The position numbers and the translations under genes are program-made. From Botryllus schlosseri (Eukaryota; Chordata; Ascidiacea; Stolidobranchia; Styelidae), in NCBI GenBank assembly GCA_000444245.1, contig ATSW01009034.1, positions 1 to 23,182 of the forward strand: DNA of 23,182 nt. The letters run 5' to 3'. Within the stretch, counting starts at the first letter, position 1, and each line of letters opens with the position of its first letter. The notes beneath the pieces are model-generated. The model was not told the DNA's origin and ran no database searches. It saw only the letters and a program-made list of their open reading frames with translations. This document shows positions 1-12,100 of this stretch, piece after piece.

Positions 1-72
1 ATATTATACAGCAAGGTGCTACTGAGCGTGAAGATATCTCGTTTTTTATGAATTTCCAATCATTTCTTTCAG

Positions 73-172
73 ACTTGCACACGCTAGGCGAAGCATAGAT
101 GAATTGTCATCATTAGAAAGTGCAAACACTAAGAAGAGTTTGGTAGACCTTAAAAAATCCCTCAAATCCAAG
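73..172 (+). CDS. KMT2A/B: KMT2 exon A (first visible), N-terminal linker
   Basis: Acceptor TTTCAG before 73, donor GTAGTG after 172; phase 2 in, phase 0 out. Encodes residues 1-33, charged and lysine-rich, ending DLKKSLKSK. Only this frame is open. No domain is recognised. It lies upstream of the N-terminal KMT2 motifs, so it fits the basic low-complexity N-terminus of the family. Confidence 0.6.
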
Positions 173-3100
173 GTAGTGTATTTCTGGTGTATTCCTCCAA
201 AGAAATATCGACTCAAATTCATAGTCTTTCCCTCTCAAGGCACCCGACGGTAAGGAGCATGATCACTCAGCATCACCTTCAAATGTCGAGTATTCTGGTA
301 AACAATTACACTTCAATTTGTTTCTTCCACGTCATGTGTCTCGAATATAGTCTTTTTTCAAGATTCAGAAAGCGGGATTTCTGAGATATCAGGTTTTACA
401 AAATACAAAAATTCGAGCTTGGATTTCCACCGTTTAAGTGAGACAGCTGTGAGTATCATGTACCTGATTTTTCATGTATCTTGCATTGGATTTTTCGTCG
501 CTAGTGAGATGCTTTGTGTTTTAGCGCTATTTCTGTTGACATTAATGCTTTCTTTGACACAAGTATTGATCTTTTGTGCTGTGGTCAGTCGCATGCAGTT
601 CTTGCTGCTCGATTTGTTTCCTATGCGTCAGGAGTTAGACACAATCTTAAAAAAGAATGTGTCTTAAGAGGTGGCCAAAGTAATCCTTGGAACTCGAATA
701 GAAGTAGTCAAGTAATGTAATGAATTTCTATATAATTTGACTAGAAGTGAAGTAATCAAATAAGCTGTTTCAAAAGGTAGATTTAGTAGAGACATCTCAT
801 ATTTTTAGTAGCCGATCGCAGGTTGCTACTTTTGAAATTGCAGATCCATTTTCACGACTAACACAATATGAAAAGCATGATACAAGGGCTATATCACCAT
901 GCCGTGACATTTTCACTTGTAAACGAGATAGAAACATAATCCTAAACTACTTTGGGACAAAGTCTTGAAAGTAAATGGTCAAAAAACATATCCTTCAATT
1001 TGTAAGTGGTACAAATAGGCCAAAAACTACTTGGGGTGCTCCGAAAAAGTATAATTATGTAGCATAATTACTGACCACCCCTATGTGTGTGTTTTTGCTA
1101 CACAGTATATTTTGAGTTTTGAGTATCCACTAAATTTACTATTAAAAGTGATCTTTATAAGCAACACTGCATCTCAAGCAACAGCCCATTGGCAGGCCAC
1201 TGTCATTGGTCAATGTAACCGCATAAAATTCATACTACAGAGTCTACGCAATTGTTTGTCAGAGCCACAAATTGAAATTATTATTCCATCTTTTAAAGTT
1301 TTGAGAGACAGTATGGTACAATGGTAATAATTTGTTTGAGTCCAACCTGCCTATGATATGATAATTTCCTTCATCTTCAACATATCTATAGTACCCATCT
1401 ACGTTTCTTGATTTTCGTATTTGAATTAGGACAGTTCTATGCACAACTTTGAGCATCGTCTATATTCGTTGTAGAGTTATCGGTCTGATTCGACGACGTC
1501 TCCTCGGCCGTCTTCAATCTCGAGCCATAAAAATTCTCCAATCAAGCCTGCTACGTTTATTGCGCCGTCACTGTCCCAACAGGACAAGCACCATGTCACT
1601 AACGTAACACCGACCTGCCTCAAAATTAAAATAGTAAGTGTTGAGCTGGTTCCTCACACAGTGGATGTATTTTACTGAGGTTGGGCTCGCATACACGCCA
1701 GGATTGACAAAATTCTTGAGGCGGACAACAACAATGGGAACTGATTTTCTGTACTCATGTTTTATTTGGATTTGTTTTTTGACTACTTTTTTCAATTTTT
1801 TTCTAGCTTCATCTGGATTTGGGATAGCTTTGCATCACTTTTATCGTGGAGACCGTCATAACCTAACCGTTGATGACTGGGCGATATATTTTAACGGAAT
1901 ATCGGGCCCAAGTTTCACCCATCCAAGATCGTTCTGCCCTTTTTACTTTTACATGTTACTCGTGCTATTTGACAACCTTTCGATACTCCTATCACAATCT
2001 CTTGCGTTGATGGCTCTGGATTAATCCACTATGTTTATGCCTTATGTTTTCATTGAAGTAGGCTATAATTTATTAACTAAAAGATTTTCTGTGTGCCCGT
2101 TATCAGGAGCTAACACTGCACACGCTGCACAGTGACAAGCTACTAGTTGCTGACGATTATCTGTGATGAGTGTCAGCTGAAAACATTTGAGTTGATTTCA
2201 GTACGAATATACTATTCAATTGTATATTGAAGTTCTGTACCTCCAAGAAACTTTTCTGTACATATCAATGAAAAATGTTTAGATTTCAGAGGAAAAATTG
2301 TTTTCATTACTGCATACAGCTATATGTCTGTCTAACACTAACGTCTCTGTGTGTTCTTTATAATTTTGATTTTCACTTGTTTCCTCTGTCATGACTACCA
2401 CATAGTTAGTGGTATAGCGGACTTCGGTCAGTATTCTTTTGAAATTACGTGGTTACGTCATACTTTACCAAATCGGTTTTAATTTGATTAACTTTTTTTA
2501 TGCCTGTAATTGTGCTTCCAACTCTTGATAAGTATGAGTTGATGGATTATGCTACAATGAAAGTATTGGTTTTAGAAGCAATATTCAAGTTAAGTACGTC
2601 AGTCACCTGTTAATGCCTTTCATTTTAGCACAAACATGAAGAAGCTACCCTTGCTAGCACAGAAGGCACACCCGGCACTGGGAAACAGCCTGGCAAAAAT
2701 CCAAAAGTTGGCGTCCCTTACCATTCATCGACTCCCATCCCCACTTCGGCGGCAAGGTCAAAATCGAGGGCATTTATTTTGCCCTCCAAGAGTTCCCGGT
2801 CATCCCGTATCATAAAAGCCAATCCAAAGTATCTCTCGGATACAAGGTAAATAGTCATTGCACCCGTTCTAATGTAGGAAATGATATCGTGTATGAGAAA
2901 TGGTGATTTGCAGTATTAAATTGAAAAAAAAGAACAGTGTGCTCATTTATGGGGTACAATATTTTAATATTTGCGGCCAGTTTATCTGTAGAAGAAATTT
3001 GAAATGAGCAGCGCCGCTCTGCTACATAATTGATGTCTCGTGCTTGAAAAAATACCGCAAGTTTCGTTTTGCGTACTGGTATGCATCTTTTATGGCGGTT

Positions 3101-6100
3101 GATGCAAGTATATAACTAATATGCTATGTCGTGGCTTGCACAACGAGGTATGGAATTATTTTGTTTATAAATATGACTGTTGAACGGGTTGCCATTTGAG
3201 TTTGTAAGGAGCAGGATTTATTATCGAAAATGATCAATCTGCTCTTATTATCAGCCAATTGCATAGACAATTTTGACTTACAAACATCCGTTGCATCTCA
3301 GAATCCCGAATTATCCAATCTGTCCCAAGATGTCAAAATCCTCATAGATTTATTAGCATGTGATGCATCCATGATTTACTGTTAATTTTTTCGGACTCCA
3401 ATATTATGTCAATTTCATATTATCGTCCATGCAGTATTGAATTTTAATACGGTGTGAATGATTTGGTATTTTGCATCATTATGGTACCGTTTTGCTTTGT
3501 AGTTTTGCGAAAGGATCAAGCATTACAGTGGAGAAAGCAACGCCCGATTTTGAAAATTCCCCGGCTAAAACAGTAAGCTGTCCTTTTTTCCTTCAGCACC
3601 ACGTCGGTGAAAATATTCGTCTACACACCACAGAGCTGGCGCTAGCTAGATGCGCTGTGCATTCATTTCATACCCTGTTCTCACAAACTTCACTTTGAAA
3701 GGCAGCGTAAAACTGACTTTATAGCAAGGCGTATTTATATGAATATGAGTCCTGATATTACTTGGTGTTGATAGGTACCGGTGGTAGAAGATTCACCCGC
3801 TCAAGGTAGGCCATTGCTAAAACAGCCTACTTTCCGGGTAGCGGCCTTGGCGAGGATCAACGATAAACCTCCGTCGGGACATCTGAATAAAGCCGGCAGT
3901 AAGTATTTCATGTCAAATTCTGTGTATGAGTCGGAAAACTTCGAATTTCGAATGTGCTCTCTAACATGGGCGAAAGGGAAAAGTTACCATGAAAAAATAA
4001 AAATTTTAATGAATAAGTGCAAATACAATAACAAGTATCATGATCATAAACTCTATTTTAGACTATGAGCTACGCAAGATATCTGACAACGCATTTCAGC
4101 AACTAAGGAATCGACATTGGGGCGAGCGAGACACATTACTAGCTGAAAGACTATCTCCTAAAGCTCGACCTAGTGGGGACGCCCTATGCCGTTTTCTAAG
4201 CGACTCGGTCTTGTCAGTGTCTGGGCCTCAGCACGACAAGGCAATATGCCCAATCGGCCATTTATATCAGCTTATTCTCATCGAAGCCATTTCAGCTGGC
4301 GTGGAATAGTTATGTTTGGCACTGGCGAATAGCTTATCTTGAAGCAACAACAACGATATTTTGAAACTGAAATCATATACAGCATTTCCAAATGCTTTAC
4401 TGAGCGTTCTTCCGAAAGCTCAAATAAGTTTACAGGCCGCAAAATATGACCTCAAGGGCCGCTTGTTGGTGACCCCAGGACTTTGCCTTGCCGACACTTC
4501 ATTGGAATTGAGCGTAACTGGTGTAACATCATAAACACGACAACAAATTCTCACTAAATTGAAGAGCGAATGCTTTGTTTTGAGTTGCATGCTGTTTTCG
4601 CGCTAGCGTTCTGGATTGATTTAGATTTTCGAACTTGCAAAATTTCCTTTAGCTGGTCCTCAAGCTGAAAACCACTGTGATAGTCTGCCCGGTGTCCACC
4701 CTTATTTTCAGTACCATACCGCAATAGTTTCATATATATATTCGTATATCTCATCGCAGGAATCAGCACACGGATGAGGGCTCGTAAATTGATAAAGCGG
4801 GCGAGATTCAAACACCCGACATCCTCTTCCACTCTGGTCGTCGGAAACGATTACAACGAAGAGGACACGAAACGAAACCTGATACGGGAGGCTACTTTTA
4901 AAATGGTGAATTTCCTTGATTTTTTTTCAAGAATTTCGAGTTGAAATAACACTCGTTGGTTGTTACACTTCCAGGTTCAATATGAAAACGGTGCGTTGTC
5001 TATCAGAGTTGTGATGACTCGATTCACGTTTTTTTGGTGACTCGTTTCGAGTCATTTTCAATCCGCCATCGAGTCCGAGTCCAAGTCAGTGAGTAAAGGG
5101 CCGAGTCCAAGTCATAGTGTTGTGACTCGAGTCCGAGTCCAAGTCATTGTGTTCACTGCTCAGTTTTGAGTTAAATCCGTTTCAACCTATTTTTCAACTC
5201 TGCTCGAGTGATATAGAATGGCTCGCATTCATAATATCGTAATTTTCCTCAGTCTTAACAGTTTCTGGCCCTATTTTCCAAGTATTAGGACTGATAGACG
5301 AAATCCCAATAATGTGGTGACTTTTCTATTCTTCGAACTTACAATGAAATGACTGTCTTGGCCTTCCTAGTCTCGAGTACAAGTCGCATTTGAAAAAATA
5401 ACTGTATTCAAGTCGAGTCACCAAAAAATTATGACTCGAGTCATTACAACCCTGGTCAGCACCTCTGATAGATATAATCATTGTTCTTAACTGTTGAACG
5501 ATGATTTCGACGCTTTAACTTTGTGACATAATTTGAATGTGATAATACAAACTCTTTCAGCCGAGTAAGTCTCAAAACGAAGATTGGAACGCGGATAGAA
5601 AATGCGAGGCTCTCTCGGACCTCAGTATTCCGTCGCTATCTTGGAATAAGCTATCGAAGAACGAGATAAAATACGACTCTAGTGTTCCGGTAGACAATTT
5701 TCTCTGTACGCTACGTGTTGTTGTGTTTCCTTCATGTATATTGTTTTTCAGAGTTGGTCGCGGCAAGAGATACATAACTTGCTGCACGGCGCGCATACTT
5801 TCGGTAACTCGTGGCGTAGAATCGCGAGACATTACGAATACCATCCGCGCCATCGCGATTGGCAGAGCGTCAAGGCGAAATTGAACACTCTGCAAGACTA
5901 CGGGCTCTTGTCGGAAAATTTGAAGGTGAGTTGAGACGAGTATATTGGCGATGGATGTCAGTCTAAAAGACCACAACTGCGCGTCGTTCGGCATCCTCCT
6001 TTCTGTTCATTACATCGTATTGCGTCTTATCCCATTGGGCATTCTTGTTTCAATTAACGTTTATCAGGAACGTACTTTTGAAAGCAGTATTCAAATTTTA

Positions 6101-9100
6101 TACCACCAACCAGTTATTCGAATATATAATTGTGGTAACGATTAGCTAATCCAACTCAAATCCTAAGCCTAAAATCGATCCCATGCTCTCAACATAACAC
6201 CAGCCCATGAGATTTGGTACGAAATGAACTATGGTCAAGATTTATGTTTGATGATGTGGTGGCAATAGCATACGGCGCAGTGTAGCTAGCAAACATATTA
6301 GGGAGTTGTAGGATATGACATAGAACAGTAGTCTTTCTCAATGAAAGAGTTCAAAATGTCTCTCCAATACGTTTGTCCATGTTTGCAAAGGTGAAAAGCT
6401 CGGTACTGTTACAACTGAAACACCGCTACAGCAATAATCCGAACGTGACGGTTTTCTCCCAGCAAGAACTCAAAGACCGTGGGATGAATGAGAACGAAGA
6501 GATATCACCCGACGATGTAATGCGCAATTATTTAGCGGCAGATATGAAATTACCTTGGTATGTTTATTGCAGGTTGGTGACGATGACGAAATTGAGCAAG
6601 AGAAACCGGAATGTGAGTGTTGGCCAATATTGAAGTACCTGTATTTCGCTTTCCAACTTGCAATAGGCCTACGTCGTCAATTGGTTTTGATTTAGTCCAG
6701 TACTGTAGAAAAAAAACGGAAGTGCATCATTACTGACCATCTGTGTTGGTGACTGCTTGGACCACACTTGAGCAATTTCACTTTTTTGGTTTTGTTTTTC
6801 GGCAGCTATGCATAAGAAAGGTGTCCCGTCCGCCCGTGAAGACCATATCCAGCGTTACAGGTCTTGGGCGATGTCTGTGTCTTCGGGTAGGTTGATTTCA
6901 CGTTCTGCAATAGTAGTGTGTATGACGGTATGTGATGCGTTCATTTTAGACCCGCCAACGGCGCAGTCCGTTTATCTCGGCCTGGACAAAAAGGATTTTT
7001 TGCCTCTGTGCGAGCCTCGTCGGTTTTCGGAGCCTCCGGTAATAACTTTGTAGCTTAAAATGGGTAGCCGATGGGTTGTGGATTTCTTTCATCTTTTCTC
7101 TAAACCGCTATTCGCGTACCAAGTCACTAGAATGAAACTGGCACGGAAGCATGTTCCATTATGTTTAAAACTTCCAGTATGGATGTTAACTGCGGTTATG
7201 TCGTCTGGAATTTCAGTAAGTTTCAGATGCCTGGTTGCGGCATACCTCGCACACCTTCAGGTGCTTAGGACGGATTTTAGCATCAATTCAACCAGAAGTG
7301 TGGTTTTTGTGTGTGACCGATATCTTTATTGAAAAAGAAAGTCATCGAAAAATGACTTATTATAGATTTATTTTGGTGTATTGGGTTGTTTTGCATTAAC
7401 CTCAGTAACCCTGTCTAGCACTTTGGTTTTTAAAAATTGTGACTAAATTTCAATCTTAATTAGCCTATTTTGATACATCAAGTAGGCTATAAAAGGGCAA
7501 AAGTAGAATCCTAATAACGGTGACTGAACAATGGGGTTGTTCAGAATTGACTTTTTTTCGGATTCCGGGATTTACTGATTGAATACGTTGCCAAAAACGA
7601 GATTCACTGATTAAAGAGGTTGCCAAAGAATTTGGCCCATTTCCAACCGGTGGATGCAAACGCGCAGGGTTTCAAAATTTTGAATTTATCATAACAAAAA
7701 TTGAAAATATTGTTCCAAAGTTTGCTGTCAACCCTTCGAAATTGTTGAGCTGTTTACAAAAACGATGTTTTTCATTCATAATCCTGGCATTGCCCACCGT
7801 CCAGGCTATTTTTGCGAGTCCAAACTTTTTACCTGCAATAACTTCGCTTCTATCTGTTGGAAGCGAACAAAAATTGTTGAGTATCGTTCTTTTGCTGTTT
7901 TATATGCAACCTAGCAATCTAATCAGGGAATCCTCGGAATCCGGGAATTTTTGAACAACCCTACTGGACAATGGACATGGCATCTACTTGGAATTATACC
8001 AGAGGATTTTATGTCATATTCAATTTGCATCTCAGATTTTTCTCTGTTTTTTATTATTAATCCCGCACTTTTAGGTTTCCTGGTCCATTCGCGAGATCCA
8101 CAACATCATTCACGGCTATCACATCTTCGGAAGGGCGGACTGGACCATGACCCATAAAATCTACGCCTTCCAAAAAGCGCACGACAGCACCGAAATCGCT
8201 GTGAAATTCAGGTCGATAAAAAATCGCGACTTGATGGGCAACGGGGGAAAGGTTTGTTGGAAAGGACATTCTGTGAAACGTTGCATGGGTGGTTAATTTA
8301 GTAAAAATCCATAAATCACAGCTAGGGATTTTGATAAAAAAGTATTTAACTCAATGTTGTGGCGATTGCGTTGGTAAAATCCATCCAACAAAGCAAATTA
8401 GGTTATAATTTTACTTTTCCTTTGTATACGGCACAGGTATACCTTATGCAGGGTTGTAACCAAGTCACAAGGTTCCATGTCGCAAGTCAATTGGACTTTC
8501 ATAGTTTTGACTCGAGTCAAGTCATTTTCAATTCACCACCGAGGCAATTCCAAGTCAGGGAGCAACGGGTTGAGTCCGAGTCATAGTGTTAAGACTCGAG
8601 TCCAAGTCTTAGTATTTTCTTATCATTATGGTGTTCAAGTCAGGGTCAGAACTTTTGATCCTACATTTATTTATTTTTTTGTTGTCCTCGGTCGTTTGGT
8701 ATGATTTTGCTTCCATTTAATTCTTGTTGGTGTCGTTGCCAGGTTATATTCTCTACTTTCAGATCAAACGCAAAGTGCTTCGATTGCTGCAACCTCTGTT
8801 GTCGACTGCCGGGAAGAAATATTTTGATTTATCAGTCCGAAAAGGTGGTTTTATCGTTTTGGGTGTTCTTTGTTTTACTTATACGTCGCCGCAAACAGGT
8901 GAATTGGCGGTAAAAAATATCCCATAACAACCAAACGAATAACACTTGTAGGCCTATGTATACGGTGAGTAACAATAGGATGCTTGGGACTTGTTTCCCG
9001 CTATTTCTTATTAGCTTGCGTTGCAAAGAGCCGCTTGTTTTTAATTCAGCCAAACTTGTCTAATGATGCTTCCTCTGATATAGTATATGATGTCCATAAA

Positions 9101-12100
9101 TTAAGCATTTGGTTAAGTAATAATACGGAAGCATGTTTTTTGAAACGGGATAGTTTTGCTCGCTGATTGGATGTGTTGATGTGCTTTGGGTGAAACATTG
9201 CCCTGTTATGTGTGTCTATGATTTTTGCCACCTTGAAAGATATTTTAACTCGCTTAATTTTGATAATGACTTGAATAATGACTTGAAATGCTGTGTTAGC
9301 ACATTTGTTTATTTTTTCCAATGATAATACCTCAATGTGATTATTCACTGATACCAATCTTTTAGGATAAATAATCTTGGTATTTCACCTTCAATTATTT
9401 GAGATTATGTTGTAGTTGCGATGCCAGCAACAATTTTCCCATTTTGGTAGCTACGGTGCTTTGAAATGCGCAAGAAAACCACCAATATATGTGTGGCATA
9501 ATATTGTCCGATACGGTATCGGGATAGCCTGTTTCTATCTGTTCAGCATCACTGTGATTATTGCAGGTCTTATAACGAAGAGACGGAAAGCTGTGGCGGA
9601 ACCGCAGCGCAGAAATGAGAAAAAATCGAGAAAGAGACCTTCAAATGAGGGTGAGATTCAATGATACACATTCACTTTTCGGTCATATTTCATCAACGGT
9701 CATGCCTAGACCGTGGTGTGAAGATTTCAATTGTACAAAATATACTTGTCTGTGAGCCCGGATTTACTCACCTAAGGCCAATAGTGTAGCAATGTTTGGA
9801 TAGCAATTATTGAATTCCGCAAATTGATTTAAACTTCTCTGCATCTACGCATTCCCTAACAATTCATGTCACCTTTGTCAGAAATGTACTCCCTTGTTCC
9901 CTAGTTTACAATTTGATGTAAAGGTTCAAATATCATCACACAACATGGCGAAACGTGGATTATGACATGATATGTATAACATTGAAGCAGCAACATATTT
10001 TCAATTGCTCATATGAAATTATTTTGTATGTATAAATGAGATTTTGTCTCATTTTTGCTACCATTCTGAATAGTCAACAATTTTATTAAACACTGAAACA
10101 CTCAACGCGGCAAACATTGTTTGCAGACGAAGATTTGAAAAGTCCACCACGAAAACAGGCGTATCATTTGTTCGGGACTGCCCCGGTCTGGGATGACAGT
10201 GGCTCGCGTAAGACTCCTGTCATAAATATCGTCTACATCTGGAGTTGGTAATATTATTTTCTATTTCTCAGCCCCCGGTTTAAATGCAATAGAGGGTAAC
10301 CAGTCCAGTAAAAAGAACAAGCATGTCGACAGCAAGGTAATTTGCAAACAATTTTCGCTACCTGTTTGACGTCTGAATTTTGATGATTTTCCACCGGATT
10401 AAAATAGATTTCGGACTAGTGTCTTAAACAGATCGGTATTAATATCGTTTAAACATGCTCTTTCCGTTCAACTTTTAAATTCTGGCTGTTTATATAATTG
10501 ATTTTGTTCATATTATTCTTAAATCTGTCCATACCTTCCTCAAATCCTCTATAATCGTCAGCAACTAGCAGAAAATTAAGTGAACTTTGTATATGAACAG
10601 TTGTATTCTCTATACAAAGTTTTTTCGCATTCTCCACTAGTTGCTGACAATTAGGCTACCCCTGCCGAGTGTCAGCCGAAAATATTCGGGTTCATTTCAA
10701 TATGAATATACTATTCTTTTATCATTATTCCAATCCATCTGCTATTTCAACGCGCAAATTTTTTTCGTCACGCATCCAGAATTACGCTGCCAAACGTAAA
10801 ACGCCGAAGGCTCGAAGAAAGGGAACCGCTGAGCAGGATCAGAACGGCGAAGACACTGTCGGCGAAACCCGAGCCATCTCTTGGAAGGGCCCGAGAATTA
10901 AGCATGTTTGCAGGAGGTGGGATATTCACAATATGTGTGCGCGTTAATGGGATGTGCGAATTCCCCAGTGGGTTCGCTCCACTTGCGTATGTGGCGTCAT
11001 CTTTAGATTTCTGATACTTCGATAGCTTTTGAAATCACTTATTGAGCAGATTTGGTCAAACCAAGTGAGCATTGGTGGTTGAGTAGAATTCGAACTTTTC
11101 CCTAAATTTCTACTTATTTAGAAAAAGAACTATCGATTTCTAAGACATGCGGAAACTACTTGAAGTAAAATTAGAAATGACAGATTTGAAAAGTAATTGA
11201 ATAAGTAGTTTTTGGTGGAGATGTCCCATAGTTTTAGCCGTGAAAAGTCGAAATTTTGTTCGTTACCGTATTTCGCCCTGTTGTCCATTAACAAAATTGA
11301 TGCAAACTCAACTTTAAAAAAGCCCAACGATAAAGAGTAAGTGTCATTTCATCAAAAACTGTGGTGAAAGTAGGCGGAAGTTACTTGAGTATTTTCTTGC
11401 GCATCCACACCAGCGTCAAAAGAACGAAACTAATGAATTGGTATTCACACACAAAGCAACGCTATTGCAGTGCTGTATGAGTCTGGTGTACGTCTCGACT
11501 TCCCGCAAACCCCCGAGACTGCTCAGAGCACCCCAGGTGAAGAACCGCCGGTGTAGGATGTACTCGATGTAGCTCCTGTGTCTGTATTGTGGAACGTAGC
11601 TAACAAATTCTTGCCGCATCTTGTACGTGTGCCTTTTGTTTTTGCGACAGAGCGTCCCTGGTCACCGGTCATCAGCTCGCGGTACGTGGCAACGATCAGG
11701 GCGACCCCCACCTCAGCGCCTTGCCGAAACAAGAAAGGGAAAAAATAGCTGCGAACATCGAGAAGCAACGGGGTACGTCGCGATTTAGTAAGCTCCCCTG
11801 TGTGTCGGTCACAAATTGTGTTTCAATGTAGGGACAATGCTGGAGAGTTCGTCTGAAAGCGATGGTGACTTTGTGCGGCCCTCAAAAGTTGTCATGAAGC
11901 GTCCGGTGAAGGCGAATGCACGGCGTAGCAACGGTAAAGTGTCGAGTAGGAATCGGTGTGGCGTTTGTAAAAACTGCAAGTCGCCGAGATGCGGCGTCTG
12001 CGATAATTGCAAGTGAGTAGACGCTTTCGTAACGACGCAAATTACGGCCTATTATGTCTCGTGTTTCCTTCACTTTTGCTAACCTGCCAAACCCTTATGC

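Noticed and set aside
419-720. Two overlapping plus-strand frames in the first intron
   Set aside because: No splice-compatible phase, no domain; one is only hydrophobic.
1638-2024. 128-codon plus-strand open frame after exon B
   Set aside because: Hydrophobic and aromatic-rich in the way of translated T-rich introns, no domain, starts right at a strong splice donor, and no phase-compatible acceptor/donor pair.
4071-4309. Open frame considered as a KMT2 exon between exons E and F
   Set aside because: Needs a weak GTGGGG donor; exons E and F already join in phase 1 without it; no similarity to KMT2; next to a transposon-like end.
5572-5994. 140-codon minus-strand open frame
   Set aside because: It is the antisense shadow of exons G and H, which have clear splice borders and Myb homology on the plus strand.
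11809-12073. Minus-strand frames opposite the CXXC exon
   Set aside because: Antisense to the CXXC coding exon; no independent signal.
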